The notes: generated by a model from the letters alone, not told the origin. A DNA stretch of 35,835 nucleotides from a bacterium (GCA_021844025.1 JAKBUF010000005.1:1-35835), one strand, 5' to 3'. Shown: positions 1 through 7,303, counted from the first letter of the stretch. Numbers and translations are program-made.

Positions 1-25
1 AGAGTAAAAAATGCAAGATATTTTG

Positions 26-98
26 AGCCACCTCGCGGACTCGGACCGCGGACCTACTGTTTACAAAACAGTTGCTCTACCAGCTGAGCTAAGGTGGC
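26..98 (-). tRNA. tRNA-Thr (TGT)
   Basis: The minus strand folds into a 73-nt cloverleaf. The acceptor stem is GCCACCT/AGGTGGC. The anticodon stem ACTGT/ACAGT encloses loop TTTGTAA, which gives anticodon TGT. The discriminator base is T and the CCA end is not encoded. It lies just downstream of tRNA-Tyr on the same strand and is probably co-transcribed with it. Confidence 0.95.
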
Positions 99-123
99 GT
101 CAGATATACATATAAATTAAATA

Positions 124-209
124 TGGTGCGCCGGGTTGGACTCGAACCAACGATGCCCATTGGGCGGCGGATTTACAGTCCGCTGGAATAGCCGCTATCC
201 GACCGACGC
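124..209 (-). tRNA. tRNA-Tyr (GTA), CCA encoded
   Basis: This is a class II tRNA on the minus strand. Acceptor GCGTCGG pairs with CCGGCGC (one G-U), followed by A73 and an encoded CCA. The anticodon stem GCGGA/TCCGC encloses CTGTAAA (anticodon GTA). There is a long variable arm and a T-arm with GTTGG/CCAAC. The 5' fifteen bases overlap the last codons and stop of the LAGLIDADG gene that precedes it on the same strand. The D-arm is only three pairs (GGA/TCC), usual for class II. Confidence 0.93.
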
Positions 210-983
210 ATATATATTATTAAACCTCTTTTGGTGTTTTTGGTTTTTGGGATTTATTTCTTTAAAAAATCTTTTAATGTCCTTCCTTTTCGTAAGGTAA
301 ATTTTATGAGAACTTACTTCCGATGGAATATATCCTAGTATAGATAACAAATTTTGTAAACCCTCCAATAAAGGAAGCGAATAATTAGTAAAAGAAATTT
401 GAATACCGTGCCGAATTTTATATACCGATCCATCTGTATCAAAAAAACCTCTTAAAAATCTTCTCATGAATACTTTCTGATAAAAAATCCATTGAGGGAC
501 TCCGATTTGTGATTTTACTTTATTACTCACCAGGCCTCCTTTAAAGAGCCACGATGTCGCTAATGTTGACCCTAGATACACAACCGTATAACCAGAACTT
601 CGAATAGATATCTTTGCAGGAGCATTAAATATTCTCGAAACAAGAGCTTGTACGTATTTTGCGTAGTCCATTTCTTTATTTCCGAGCGTAACGGTTACTT
701 GAAAATGTGAGACGTGCCCATCGCCCAACATCACACCAAAAAACTCCGCAAGATTGCCTGAGTATTTGTTCGGTAATCGTACATCAGAACGCTTCTTAAG
801 ATAATTCTTCTTAAGAGAAGGATTGGTCTGTATCCCCAATCGAACCAACCGTTGGAATACTGTTTGTTGCGCAATATTCAGAATCAAAGAAATTTCTCTG
901 ATTGATTTATTTTGTGTCACATATAACCGCCGCAATTCAGCGTGATTTTCTTTCTCTTCGTTTTTTGTCCATTTCCTTGCCAT
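195..983 (-). CDS. LAGLIDADG homing endonuclease with N-terminal HTH
   Basis: This protein of about 262 aa has two LAGLIDADG helices, FFGVMLGDG near residues 81-89 and FLRGFFDTDG near 176-185. That is the single-chain, two-motif form, whose conserved acidic residues cut DNA. Residues about 27-51 (SIREISLILN...TVFQRL) look like a helix-turn-helix. I chose the ATG at 983 because a TATACT box sits 7 nt before it, which suggests leaderless expression. The longer ORF from 1010 adds a hydrophobic N-terminus that is unlikely to be real. The stop codon TAG lies inside the D-arm of tRNA-Tyr. Known relatives move introns or themselves into conserved targets. The target here is probably the tRNA-Tyr gene, by inference from position only. 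Confidence 0.85.
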   Translation of the reverse strand: MARKWTKNEEKENHAELRRLYVTQNKSIREISLILNIAQQTVFQRLVRLGIQTNPSLKKNYLKKRSDVRLPNKYSGNLAEFFGVMLGDGHVSHFQVTVTLGNKEMDYAKYVQALVSRIFNAPAKISIRSSGYTVVYLGSTLATSWLFKGGLVSNKVKSQIGVPQWIFYQKVFMRRFLRGFFDTDGSVYKIRHGIQISFTNYSLPLLEGLQNLLSILGYIPSEVSSHKIYLTKRKDIKRFFKEINPKNQKHQKRFNNIYASVG

Positions 984-990
984 ACTGCAC

Positions 991-996
991 AGTATA
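991..996 (-). promoter_or_regulatory. -10 box of the LAGLIDADG gene (leaderless)
   Basis: The minus strand reads TGCTATACT, an extended -10, ending 7 nt before the ATG at 983. Transcription would begin at or next to the start codon. I see no Shine-Dalgarno sequence. Confidence 0.5.
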
Positions 997-1010
997 GCAC
1001 AGAAAATCAT

Positions 1011-1041
1011 GGATTACCATTGACCACTCCGCCACCCGTGC
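1011..1041 (-). other. tRNA 5'-half-like fragment
   Basis: The minus strand from 1041 reads GCACGGG then TGGCGGAGTGGTCAATGG. This has the layout of an acceptor strand followed by T8 and a class II D-arm with the conserved AG..GG loop. No matching 3' half follows; the LAGLIDADG gene does. The acceptor strand matches the 3' acceptor of tRNA-Tyr at 5 of 7 positions. It may be the displaced original 5' half of that tRNA, or a fragment of another class II tRNA. Confidence 0.4.
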
Positions 1042-1049
1042 TTTTATTC

Positions 1050-1421
1050 TTATTCTGCGTCAGTCGTTTCCTCTTCTTTTTCGTCTTTCTTTTCTAGCTC
1101 GGCAAACACATGAAGAGAATTTTTCTCGTGTGCTTCCGTTTTCTTCTTTACACTATCCAATTTCTGAGAAACCGCATGATCAACTTTTAAAATTGCAACT
1201 CGGACTCTGCGTAATCCTTTTTCTAAAGAGGTTAGGATTTTTTTGTCCCACGCGTAAATCGTTTCACTTGAGATGTGAAATCGCTTGGATTCCTGCTCCT
1301 CTTGTTGAGCTTGTTCGCGTGCTACTGGGTAGGCACGCGCCAACAAATACACGATTCCCGCGCATGCCAATATAAATATTCCTTCTGCTACGTAAAGTCC
1401 CATATAATTAGTATTATGCAT
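1050..1421 (-). CDS. small membrane-anchored coiled-coil protein, unknown function
   Basis: This 123-aa protein is of unrecognised family. An N-terminal hydrophobic helix (about residues 9-28, EGIFILACAGIVYLLARAY) is followed by a charged, helical, probably cytoplasmic tail. The tail has coiled-coil character and a very acidic C-terminus (EKKDEKEEETTDAE). It lies downstream of tsf on the same strand, 76 bp away. It could be a small scaffold or a membrane-tethering protein; nothing in the sequence fixes a function. The coding style matches its neighbours, so I take it as real. Confidence 0.7.
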   Translation of the reverse strand: MHNTNYMGLYVAEGIFILACAGIVYLLARAYPVAREQAQQEEQESKRFHISSETIYAWDKKILTSLEKGLRRVRVAILKVDHAVSQKLDSVKKKTEAHEKNSLHVFAELEKKDEKEEETTDAE

Positions 1422-1441
1422 TATGTATCAAGTATCAAGGA

Positions 1442-1463
1442 GGGAGAGTTAATAAGCTCTCCC
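1442..1463 (-). terminator. hairpin between tsf and the membrane protein gene
   Basis: A perfect 7-bp stem GGGAGAG/CTCTCCC with a short AT-rich loop lies between tsf and the next gene. There is no T-tract on the minus strand, so it may be a processing or pausing hairpin rather than a true intrinsic terminator. Confidence 0.3.
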
Positions 1464-1497
1464 CCACCCCTTAATACTTAATTCTTTATATAGCGTG

Positions 1498-1941
1498 TTA
1501 TATTTCGTATCGGCAAAAACGTTCAATCTTGATGTTTTCTCCAATAGTTGCAATTGCTTGTGTAATACAATCTGAAATCGTTTTCGATGGATCTTTAACG
1601 AATGGCTGCGCCGCTAATTCTTCAACGGTCTGCGGATTCATAGATGCAATTTGCATGGCAATGTGGTGAGCTAATTCTTTAAAAGAATCATTTTTTGCCA
1701 CAAAGTCTGTTTCACAACGCATTTCTAGGAGCACGCCAATGCGCCCCCCGTGAATGTATGCCTCTAAATATCCGGCTCCGGTTTTTCTTTCTCCTTTCTT
1801 TTCTGCTTTTGCAAAACCTCGTTCAAAAATAAGCTGTTTTGCTTTTTCTATATCTCCCCCTGCATCATCAAGCGCCTTTTTGCAATCCATCATGCCTGCA
1901 CCTGTTTCTTCGCGCAGACGCACTATATCTTCGTGTGCCAT
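1498..1941 (-). CDS. tsf: elongation factor Ts, short form
   Basis: EF-Ts exchanges GDP for GTP on EF-Tu during translation elongation. Residues 1-45 are the UBA-like N-domain (REETGAGMMDCKKALDDAGGDIEKA). They are followed by a single core subdomain with the TDFVAKND motif near residue 79, which contacts EF-Tu. At 147 aa it is about half the length of E. coli EF-Ts (about 280 aa). It keeps only one dimerisation subdomain, as in other short EF-Ts proteins. It follows rpsB, the classical rpsB-tsf order, with a 122-bp gap. No Shine-Dalgarno sequence precedes the ATG. Confidence 0.95.
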   Translation of the reverse strand: MAHEDIVRLREETGAGMMDCKKALDDAGGDIEKAKQLIFERGFAKAEKKGERKTGAGYLEAYIHGGRIGVLLEMRCETDFVAKNDSFKELAHHIAMQIASMNPQTVEELAAQPFVKDPSKTISDCITQAIATIGENIKIERFCRYEI

Positions 1942-2063
1942 ATATATGAGTTTTAAAGTTATAAAGTTGAAAGTTTTAAAGATTTATTTCACCACATCTC
2001 GCAATGTCCTATAGTGAAACTTGTTTCTGCTATTTGGTTTATAAAGTATACCCATCTCCAAAA

Positions 2064-2843
2064 CTATTTACCAAGATGCGAGATAAGTGAATCTATAACC
2101 CATGCAATAGAAGCCTTGGAATGATCATTTGCGGGAATGAAGTATGAGAATTCATTCGGATCATCGTCGTTATCAATAATTCCCACAATTTGAATCTTTT
2201 TAATGCGTGCTTCATTTAACGCGGTTTTGTGCCCACGCACAGAACTATCTACCACAAACATAATATCAGGAACGCCTGCAAAATCTTCAAGTCCCTTAAA
2301 TTTATGTTCCATTTTTGAAACTTCACGTTCCATAAGTAATCGTTCGCGCTTGGTATATTTAGCAAAGGCTCCTTCTGCTAATCCTTTTTTCTGCTTTTTA
2401 AAATACTCCAAACGTTTTGAGAGTACGCTAAAATTAGTAATAAGCCCACCAATCCATTTATCTACTACAAACGGACAGTTTCCCAATGCTGCCGAGAGCT
2501 TTTCAATGCTTTCACGCGCCGCTGCTTGGGTGCCTACTAATAAAATATTCTTTCCCTCTGTTTTGTTCTTTTTAAGGAACTGGGCAACTATTTCAATTGC
2601 CTGCACGGTTTTTGTAACATCAATCAACTCTATACCATTGCGTACGCTAAAAATATAATCACTAAACCGAGGATTTTTCCTCGATTTTTTGTGCCCATAG
2701 ATAACGCCTGCCTTAGTCATTGCGACTAAAGTATCATCATCAATAGGAGTTTGTTGCAACGCAAACAAGGACGCGAGTTGATCGTTTTTCTTTTCCTCAC
2801 CGGCATTGGCTTGTATTGCCCCTGTTTTTTCTTCGTGTGCCAT
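2064..2843 (-). CDS. rpsB: 30S ribosomal protein S2
   Basis: S2 binds the back of the 30S head-body junction late in assembly. The 259-aa protein has a low-complexity N-terminal extension of about 35 residues. The S2 core follows: GVIYGHKKSRKNPRFSDYIF, then NGIELIDVTKTVQAI, then the DKWIGGLITNF segment near the middle, and IVGIIDNDDDPNEFSYFIPAND near the end. The C-terminus is short. The start at 2843 is preceded by a plausible promoter (TTGATA, 17 bp, ATAAAT) and has no Shine-Dalgarno sequence. tsf follows on the same strand. Confidence 0.96.
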   Translation of the reverse strand: MAHEEKTGAIQANAGEEKKNDQLASLFALQQTPIDDDTLVAMTKAGVIYGHKKSRKNPRFSDYIFSVRNGIELIDVTKTVQAIEIVAQFLKKNKTEGKNILLVGTQAAARESIEKLSAALGNCPFVVDKWIGGLITNFSVLSKRLEYFKKQKKGLAEGAFAKYTKRERLLMEREVSKMEHKFKGLEDFAGVPDIMFVVDSSVRGHKTALNEARIKKIQIVGIIDNDDDPNEFSYFIPANDHSKASIAWVIDSLISHLGK

Positions 2844-2860
2844 AACTTTGTATTAATTTT

Positions 2861-2889
2861 ATTTATTTCGACGGTTGTGATGGTATCAA
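2861..2889 (-). promoter_or_regulatory. candidate rpsB promoter
   Basis: On the minus strand TTGATA (2884-2889) is separated by 17 bp from ATAAAT (2861-2866). It lies between the ncRNA terminator and the rpsB start, so rpsB need not depend on read-through. Confidence 0.45.
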
Positions 2890-2904
2890 AAAAAACATGA
2901 AAAA

Positions 2905-3202
2905 TCAAATAAAAAGGTGCTGAACTTTATCTAACATTCAGCACCTCACCTACGTAAGTTTTGCGGCCGGGACCGCTATTATAGGATACCCATACAGAGA
3001 TCTGTATGTGATAGCCCGGATCACATGACATCAGCATAGCAGAAAACATCACTCTGAAAACGCGGGGGACCTTCCGGTTCTCGCGGAAGGAAAACCAAAC
3101 AACAATAAGAATTCGCGAGCTTCTTTTGTTGATCAGTTGGGATGAGGATTGCGCTTGCTGTTATCTATGCGGGTACTAATAGTAATTCATGTATTTGTAT
3201 AC
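2905..3202 (-). ncRNA. candidate structured ncRNA (~300 nt), family unrecognised
   Basis: A consensus promoter and an intrinsic terminator on the minus strand bracket about 300 nt without an ORF. Visible pairings include:
- a long-range helix joining GGGTA (3171-3175) to TACCC (2987-2991), extended by CTATTA/TAATAG
- hairpin CCTTCCG/CGGAAGG (3070-3090)
- hairpin ATGTGAT/ATCACAT (3006-3026)
- near-perfect palindrome CATACAGA/TCTGTATG (2991-3008)
- GCGG/CCGC (2963-2976)
- the terminator stem
It lies between trmD and rpsB. I could not match it to tmRNA, RNase P RNA or SRP RNA by their conserved boxes. A 6S-like RNA or a lineage-specific RNA remain possible. Confidence 0.6.
2906..2946 (-). terminator. 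intrinsic terminator of the candidate ncRNA
   Basis: A perfect 10-bp stem AGGTGCTGAA/TTCAGCACCT (2915-2924 with 2937-2946) is followed on the minus strand by TTTTTATTT. Confidence 0.85.
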
Positions 3203-3208
3203 GCATGA

Positions 3209-3236
3209 ATTATACTTGCCCCTGTTTTTTCAGCAA
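3209..3236 (-). promoter_or_regulatory. strong promoter driving the candidate ncRNA
   Basis: On the minus strand -35 TTGCTG (3231-3236) is separated by a 16-bp spacer from -10 TATAAT (3209-3214). The predicted start is near 3202. It is one of the most consensus-like promoters in the window, which suggests an abundant RNA. Confidence 0.75.
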
Positions 3237-3289
3237 ATACAAATGGGTACTATCAAGCAGTATAAAAAATATTTATTTGTGAAGCAAGT

Positions 3290-3964
3290 TTACTTTGTAT
3301 TCCTCCACTGTTCTATTCTCTTATGATCTCCTGAGAGTAAGTCTTTGGGAACTCGCCACGATTTTTTCTTATTTTTACTGTCTGGGTAATATACTTCCGG
3401 ACGGGTGTAGGTTGGGTAACTTCCTTTTATATCTTCAAGGGATTCAGTTTTTCCTAATACTCCAGGGATAAAGCGAGAAACCGCGTCTATAACCATCATA
3501 GCGGGTATTTCTCCCCCGGTGAGCACTACGTTCCCAACCGAAAGTTCTTCATCTGCAATATATTGAGCGACTCGCTCATCAACGCCTTCATAATGACCAC
3601 AAATAAATATTACATGATCATATTTTGTTAGCCGCTTTGCTTCTTGTTGGGTAAAAAGTTTTCCTCTAGTGCTAAATAAAATAGTCCGGATTTTTGGTTT
3701 CTTTTTTGTGCGAGTGTTGTTCTTTATAACTTTTAACTTTAAACTTTGAACTGCCGCGTGTATGGGCTGAATCTGCAATACCATTCCTGGTCCCCCGCCA
3801 TATGGTTTTTCATCAACTTTATGATGTTTTTTATCGTTGGAAAAATTACGCAATTGATATGCCTGTACGGAAAAAGTTTTGTTTTTTTGTGCTCTTCCTA
3901 AAATAGACGTATTAAAATACGAATTAAAAAGCTCGGGAAATAAGGTTAGGACGTGGAAAACCAT
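3290..3964 (-). CDS. trmD: tRNA (guanine-N1)-methyltransferase
   Basis: TrmD methylates G37 in tRNAs with G36-G37, such as Pro, Leu and Arg isoacceptors, and prevents +1 frameshifting. The protein is 224 aa and starts MVFHVLTLFPELF. It has the N-terminal HHKVDEKPYGGGPGMVLQ segment. The SPOUT trefoil-knot SAM site follows (ICGHYEGVDERV, then SVGNVVLTGGEIPAM with the invariant glycines). The C-terminal domain has YTRPEVYY and LLSGDHKRIEQWR. It belongs to the rpsP-khpA-trmD group; no rimM is present between khpA and trmD. A repeat and a hairpin separate it from khpA. Confidence 0.96.
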   Translation of the reverse strand: MVFHVLTLFPELFNSYFNTSILGRAQKNKTFSVQAYQLRNFSNDKKHHKVDEKPYGGGPGMVLQIQPIHAAVQSLKLKVIKNNTRTKKKPKIRTILFSTRGKLFTQQEAKRLTKYDHVIFICGHYEGVDERVAQYIADEELSVGNVVLTGGEIPAMMVIDAVSRFIPGVLGKTESLEDIKGSYPTYTRPEVYYPDSKNKKKSWRVPKDLLSGDHKRIEQWRNTK

Positions 3965-3965
3965 A

Positions 3966-4077
3966 GGATAATTTTCAATTTACAATTTTGCAATTTCCAT
4001 TAAATTTTCAATGAAATAATTTAAAATTGGTTCGTTGTATAATTGGATAATTAATTGGAAATTGATAATTGATATCC
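3966..4077. repeat. AT-rich dispersed repeat, copy 1
   Basis: This 112-bp intergenic element is imperfectly palindromic, with terminal GGATA...TATCC and internal runs of AATTTTCAATT and GGAAATTGATAATTG type. It shares the left-half block TTTACAATTTTGCAATTT with copy 2. No coding potential. Confidence 0.7.
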
Positions 4078-4107
4078 GAAAATTTTTATGCCCATTCATT
4101 AAACCAC

Positions 4108-4138
4108 AAACCCCGTTCTTTTAAAAGAAACGGGGTTT
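4108..4138 (-). terminator. terminator downstream of khpA
   Basis: A 10-bp perfect stem AAACCCCGTT/AACGGGGTTT lies 21 bp after the khpA stop. The T-rich tract on the minus strand is interrupted (GTTTGTGGTTT), so efficiency is uncertain. Confidence 0.6.
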
Positions 4139-4159
4139 GGAGAAACAATAAAAATTGTT

Positions 4160-4489
4160 TTAAAGATTTTTCAATTCTTCCATTGCTTTATCAACATCTG
4201 AAGGCTCTTCGCTTACGTGTTGACGAGGCATGGGACCTCCTTCCGGTTCAAGAATCTTGAGATTTACGCGAGCATTATTCTTCATACCCACGATACGCAA
4301 CAAGGAACGAATTGATTTTGCAGTCGATCCCTGGCGGCCCACTATCTGACCCATGTCAGCGCGGTTCACTTTGAGAGTGAGTAATACTCCCATCTCGTCA
4401 ATTTTTCGTTCGACTACCACATCGCTGGGGTTGTCTACGATTGATTTTACGAGAAATTCAAGAAATTCTTGGTCTCTGAATTTTTCCAT
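4160..4489 (-). CDS. khpA: KH-domain RNA-binding protein (KhpA/YlqC type)
   Basis: This is a 109-aa single-KH protein. The GxxG loop (GQIVGRQGSTAKSIRSLL, about residues 47-64) binds RNA backbone. In other bacteria KhpA works with KhpB (Jag) on many RNAs and influences cell division. The C-terminal tail (PRQHVSEEPSDVDKAMEELKNL) is longer than in the shortest members. It sits directly after rpsP, the conserved position in many bacteria (rpsP-khpA-rimM-trmD). The gap to rpsP is 54 bp and they are probably co-transcribed. Confidence 0.88.
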   Translation of the reverse strand: MEKFRDQEFLEFLVKSIVDNPSDVVVERKIDEMGVLLTLKVNRADMGQIVGRQGSTAKSIRSLLRIVGMKNNARVNLKILEPEGGPMPRQHVSEEPSDVDKAMEELKNL

Positions 4490-4543
4490 GAATGTCTGTG
4501 TTTCTTGATTAGCGACCTTTATTATAATCTTTCAGTAATAATT

Positions 4544-4906
4544 TTATTCGGCAGCCGGTGCTTCTATTGCCGCCTCGGCTACTACTTCGGTTGCTGCTTT
4601 AGCAACTGGCTCGGTAGATGGTTGCGTAGACGGCTCTTGCTTTGACTTTTTATGCAGAGGAATTTTGGCTCCTTCTAGGACTTTCGCGGTTATTAAAATA
4701 TTGTGTACTGAATCAGTTGGAACGGCACCTGATTTTATCCAGTGTTGTACGCGATCCTTATTTACCAAAAACTTATTGGTATGCGGATTGTACCAACCAA
4801 GGTCTTCTAAAAATTTACCGTTTAGTTTGTCGCGTTTTTCATTCACCACAATGCGGTATGAAATCTGCTTCTTTTTCCCAATCGGACGTAATTTAATTGC
4901 TAACAT
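4544..4906 (-). CDS. rpsP: 30S ribosomal protein S16
   Basis: S16 is a 30S assembly protein. The first 80 residues match the family: MLAIKLRPIGKKKQISYRIVV, then LEDLGWYNPHTN, then VQHWIKSGAVPTDSV. The last 40 residues form an Ala/Glu-rich low-complexity tail. The 120-aa length exceeds the common 80-90 aa because of that tail. A good promoter lies upstream and the 5' leader is short, with no clear Shine-Dalgarno sequence. Confidence 0.96.
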   Translation of the reverse strand: MLAIKLRPIGKKKQISYRIVVNEKRDKLNGKFLEDLGWYNPHTNKFLVNKDRVQHWIKSGAVPTDSVHNILITAKVLEGAKIPLHKKSKQEPSTQPSTEPVAKAATEVVAEAAIEAPAAE

Positions 4907-4936
4907 GAATATAAATTTAGTTCTGATATGTAAAGT

Positions 4937-4965
4937 ATAGTACGCGAAAATGTAAAAGGAGTCAA
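4937..4965 (-). promoter_or_regulatory. promoter of the rpsP-khpA operon
   Basis: On the minus strand TTGACT (4960-4965) is separated by 17 bp from TACTAT (4937-4942), about 25 nt upstream of the rpsP mRNA start codon. Confidence 0.6.
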
Positions 4966-4983
4966 GGATAAATATTTGCTACG

Positions 4984-5090
4984 ATTTTCAGTTTACAATT
5001 TTGCAATTTTCATTAAATTTTCAGTTATATAGTTTTAAAATTGAATTATTGAGACTTGATTGGAAATTGATAATTGAAAATTAAAAATTA
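4984..5090. repeat. AT-rich dispersed repeat, copy 2
   Basis: The left half is nearly identical to copy 1 (TTTACAATTTTGCAATTT, then CATTAAATTTTCA). The right half has GGAAATTGATAATTGAAAATT. It fills the rpsP-smc spacer. Confidence 0.7.
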
Positions 5091-5103
5091 AAAATTCTTT
5101 CTC

Positions 5104-7296
5104 TTACACCATTTTCAGAGAAAGTACCTTTGACCCCCCTCCCTCATCCATCGTCACTCCATATAAAATATCTGCCGCTTCCATAGTCACTCGGTTATGG
5201 GTTACCACCACAAACTGTGTGTGAGACGCAAATGTTTTAATAAGCTCACTGAATCGACGCGAATTTTTTTCATCTAATGCACTGTCTACTTCATCTAACA
5301 CCAAAAACGGAGGCGGGCTTACCGAAATTAATGCAAATAGAACCGCTAGAGATACAAGACTTTTTTCTCCTCCCGAGAGCATTTCTAGGCTCGTTATTTT
5401 TTTCTGTGGAATAGAGAGATCAATATCAATTCCGAACGCCTCTTCTTGGGTCTCTTTTTCTTCGTCTTCACCCATAGACGTTGTCGGTGTGGTAGACTCT
5501 TCTCCCTCTGGGATTACTGTATTTGTTTTTTCTTTTTGCATTACTTTCATTTTTCCAAATCCCCCTCCAAACATGAGGCGGAAGAAATTATTAAACTCTT
5601 CATTTACTTTTTTGAATGACTCGTGAAACTGCGTGGTTATTTTTTCATCTAACTCATGAATTAAGGCGAATAGATCAGTTGATGCTTTTTCGAGATCCTG
5701 TGACTCTTTGGTAAGGTGCGTATAATGTGCCTCAACTTCCTGTGCTTCTTTTATAATGCTTTCATCTATATCTCCAATGCTGGTTATTTCTCCCCGTAAT
5801 CGCATACTTTCTCGCTCCCTTTCTGCTAATTCTTGTTCGCTGGTAATTGGAGTAAATGAATTTTGGTGCGCGTGGCGTGCAAAATTTTCATATAACCCTC
5901 CAACCGATGCAATATAATTACGCAGTTCTTCTTGTTTGTAGGTGTTTTTTTCCTGATCAAACCGAATACGTTCTATGCGTTCTTCAACCTCACGTATGCG
6001 CCCACGTGTTTGTTCTAGTTTTGAAAAAGCTTCTTTGTACCGAGTGTTAAATGTTTCAAAGCCGTGAGATACCTCTTGTTCTTGATGTTCAATAGATTTT
6101 ATATTCTCTTCTATGGCGTGTACCGCTTGTACTAACTCTTCTTTTTCTTGTGTTCTTTTGTGTGTGTTGTCTGGGATATTATTTTTTTCTTGTTTGGTCT
6201 CGTACAACTGCTCAATGTGCTCCAGAGCAGTACGTAACAATTTTTTAATACCCTCAAATTCCCCTTGTTCCAGAGCTTGTTGCAAAGTGCTTTTAACACT
6301 CTGAAGGGCCTTTTTTGCCTCGTCTAGAGAAATTGATCCGTGCTTTTCTTGCGCATGTGTATGTTCTAATTCAGCTTCCACACGATACAATTGCCGCTCC
6401 AGTTCAGATTTTTTATTGAATAATACCCGTTTCTGTTCTTGAATATCACGCATGTTCTGCGATGAAAGCGACGATTTTTCTAATTCATACAACGCACGTT
6501 GTTCTTCTTGTTCTTGATTTTTAAGGTTTAGTAATTGCTCTTCATGCTGTGGCAAAGGTTGTGTAATACGCTCTGCTTCGTGAGTCAGTGTATGTATTTT
6601 ACTCGCAAATATGTGGGTTTCTACTTCTTGTAATCGTTGTTCAATTTCACTTCTTTTTTCCCAACGCGATGTTTGGCGCTTCAGCATGCGCAAACGTGGA
6701 CCCACCTCTTGAATCATTGCTTGTATTTTTTCTAGATTAATTTTGGTGTTTTTTAGTTTGCGTTGACTTTCTGCTTTTTTTAATTGAAACTCGCGTAATC
6801 CTAAAATTTCCTGCACCATCATCATGCGTTCTTGTGGAGATGCTTTTACAAAAATATCCCCTGATCCTTGCCCAATAATGGTAAGACCACGTGTACCCAA
6901 TTTTATTTTTGAAAAGAAATCAATAATATCTTTCAAACGCACTTCAGCATCGTTAATAAAGTATTCTGAGTTACCGGTGCGACTTACCTTACGAGTAATC
7001 ACCACCTCTTTAAAATCAACGGGTAACTTTCCAAGCGCGTTATCAAACACCAAACTCACCTGCGCCTGGGACATGCGAGGTTTTTTTGTACTTCCCGCAA
7101 AAATAAGATCTTCAATTTTTGCTCCGCGTAGATTTTTTGCCTCTCGCTCTCCCAACAACCAACGAATAGCATCAATAACATTTGATTTTCCCGAACCATT
7201 CGGCCCCACAACCCCCACAATACCTGCTCCAAATTCAAAAATAGTCTTTTGCGCAAAAGACTTAAATCCATTTACTTCTAAGCGTTTTAGGAACAT
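5104..7296 (-). CDS. smc: SMC-family ATPase, short form with no recognisable hinge
   Basis: SMC organises and separates chromosomes as an ATP-driven dimer. The N-terminal head is clear: MFLKRLEVNGFKSFAQKT, then Walker A GPNGSGKS near residue 32, then the IGQGSGDIF region. The C-terminal head carries the signature LSGGEK near residue 640 and Walker B FLVLDEVDSALDE near 666. Between them lie only about 410 residues of Glu/Lys/Gln-rich coiled coil. I see no globular, glycine-rich hinge. Bacterial SMC is usually about 1150-1200 aa; this is 730. I chose the ATG at 7296 because the 8 extra upstream codons fall inside the intergenic repeat. It lies downstream of rnc. Confidence 0.88.
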   Translation of the reverse strand: MFLKRLEVNGFKSFAQKTIFEFGAGIVGVVGPNGSGKSNVIDAIRWLLGEREAKNLRGAKIEDLIFAGSTKKPRMSQAQVSLVFDNALGKLPVDFKEVVITRKVSRTGNSEYFINDAEVRLKDIIDFFSKIKLGTRGLTIIGQGSGDIFVKASPQERMMMVQEILGLREFQLKKAESQRKLKNTKINLEKIQAMIQEVGPRLRMLKRQTSRWEKRSEIEQRLQEVETHIFASKIHTLTHEAERITQPLPQHEEQLLNLKNQEQEEQRALYELEKSSLSSQNMRDIQEQKRVLFNKKSELERQLYRVEAELEHTHAQEKHGSISLDEAKKALQSVKSTLQQALEQGEFEGIKKLLRTALEHIEQLYETKQEKNNIPDNTHKRTQEKEELVQAVHAIEENIKSIEHQEQEVSHGFETFNTRYKEAFSKLEQTRGRIREVEERIERIRFDQEKNTYKQEELRNYIASVGGLYENFARHAHQNSFTPITSEQELAERERESMRLRGEITSIGDIDESIIKEAQEVEAHYTHLTKESQDLEKASTDLFALIHELDEKITTQFHESFKKVNEEFNNFFRLMFGGGFGKMKVMQKEKTNTVIPEGEESTTPTTSMGEDEEKETQEEAFGIDIDLSIPQKKITSLEMLSGGEKSLVSLAVLFALISVSPPPFLVLDEVDSALDEKNSRRFSELIKTFASHTQFVVVTHNRVTMEAADILYGVTMDEGGGSKVLSLKMV

Positions 7297-7303
7297 GGTG
7301 TTT

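Noticed and set aside
124-1041. Classical group I intron interrupting tRNA-Tyr
   Set aside because: The tRNA-Tyr at 124-209 is already complete, including anticodon arm and 5' acceptor strand. I see no group I core or anticodon-loop exon boundary.
2203-2658. Plus-strand ORF of 151 aa opposite rpsB
   Set aside because: Antisense shadow of a conserved ribosomal protein with no start signals or family features.
2905-3202. tmRNA, RNase P RNA or SRP RNA as identity of the structured RNA
   Set aside because: No tRNA-like TTCGA 3' arm, no GAGGAAAGTCC or ACAGAAA boxes, and no SRP symmetric-loop motif in the right context. CCGGAAGG occurs only inside a simple hairpin.
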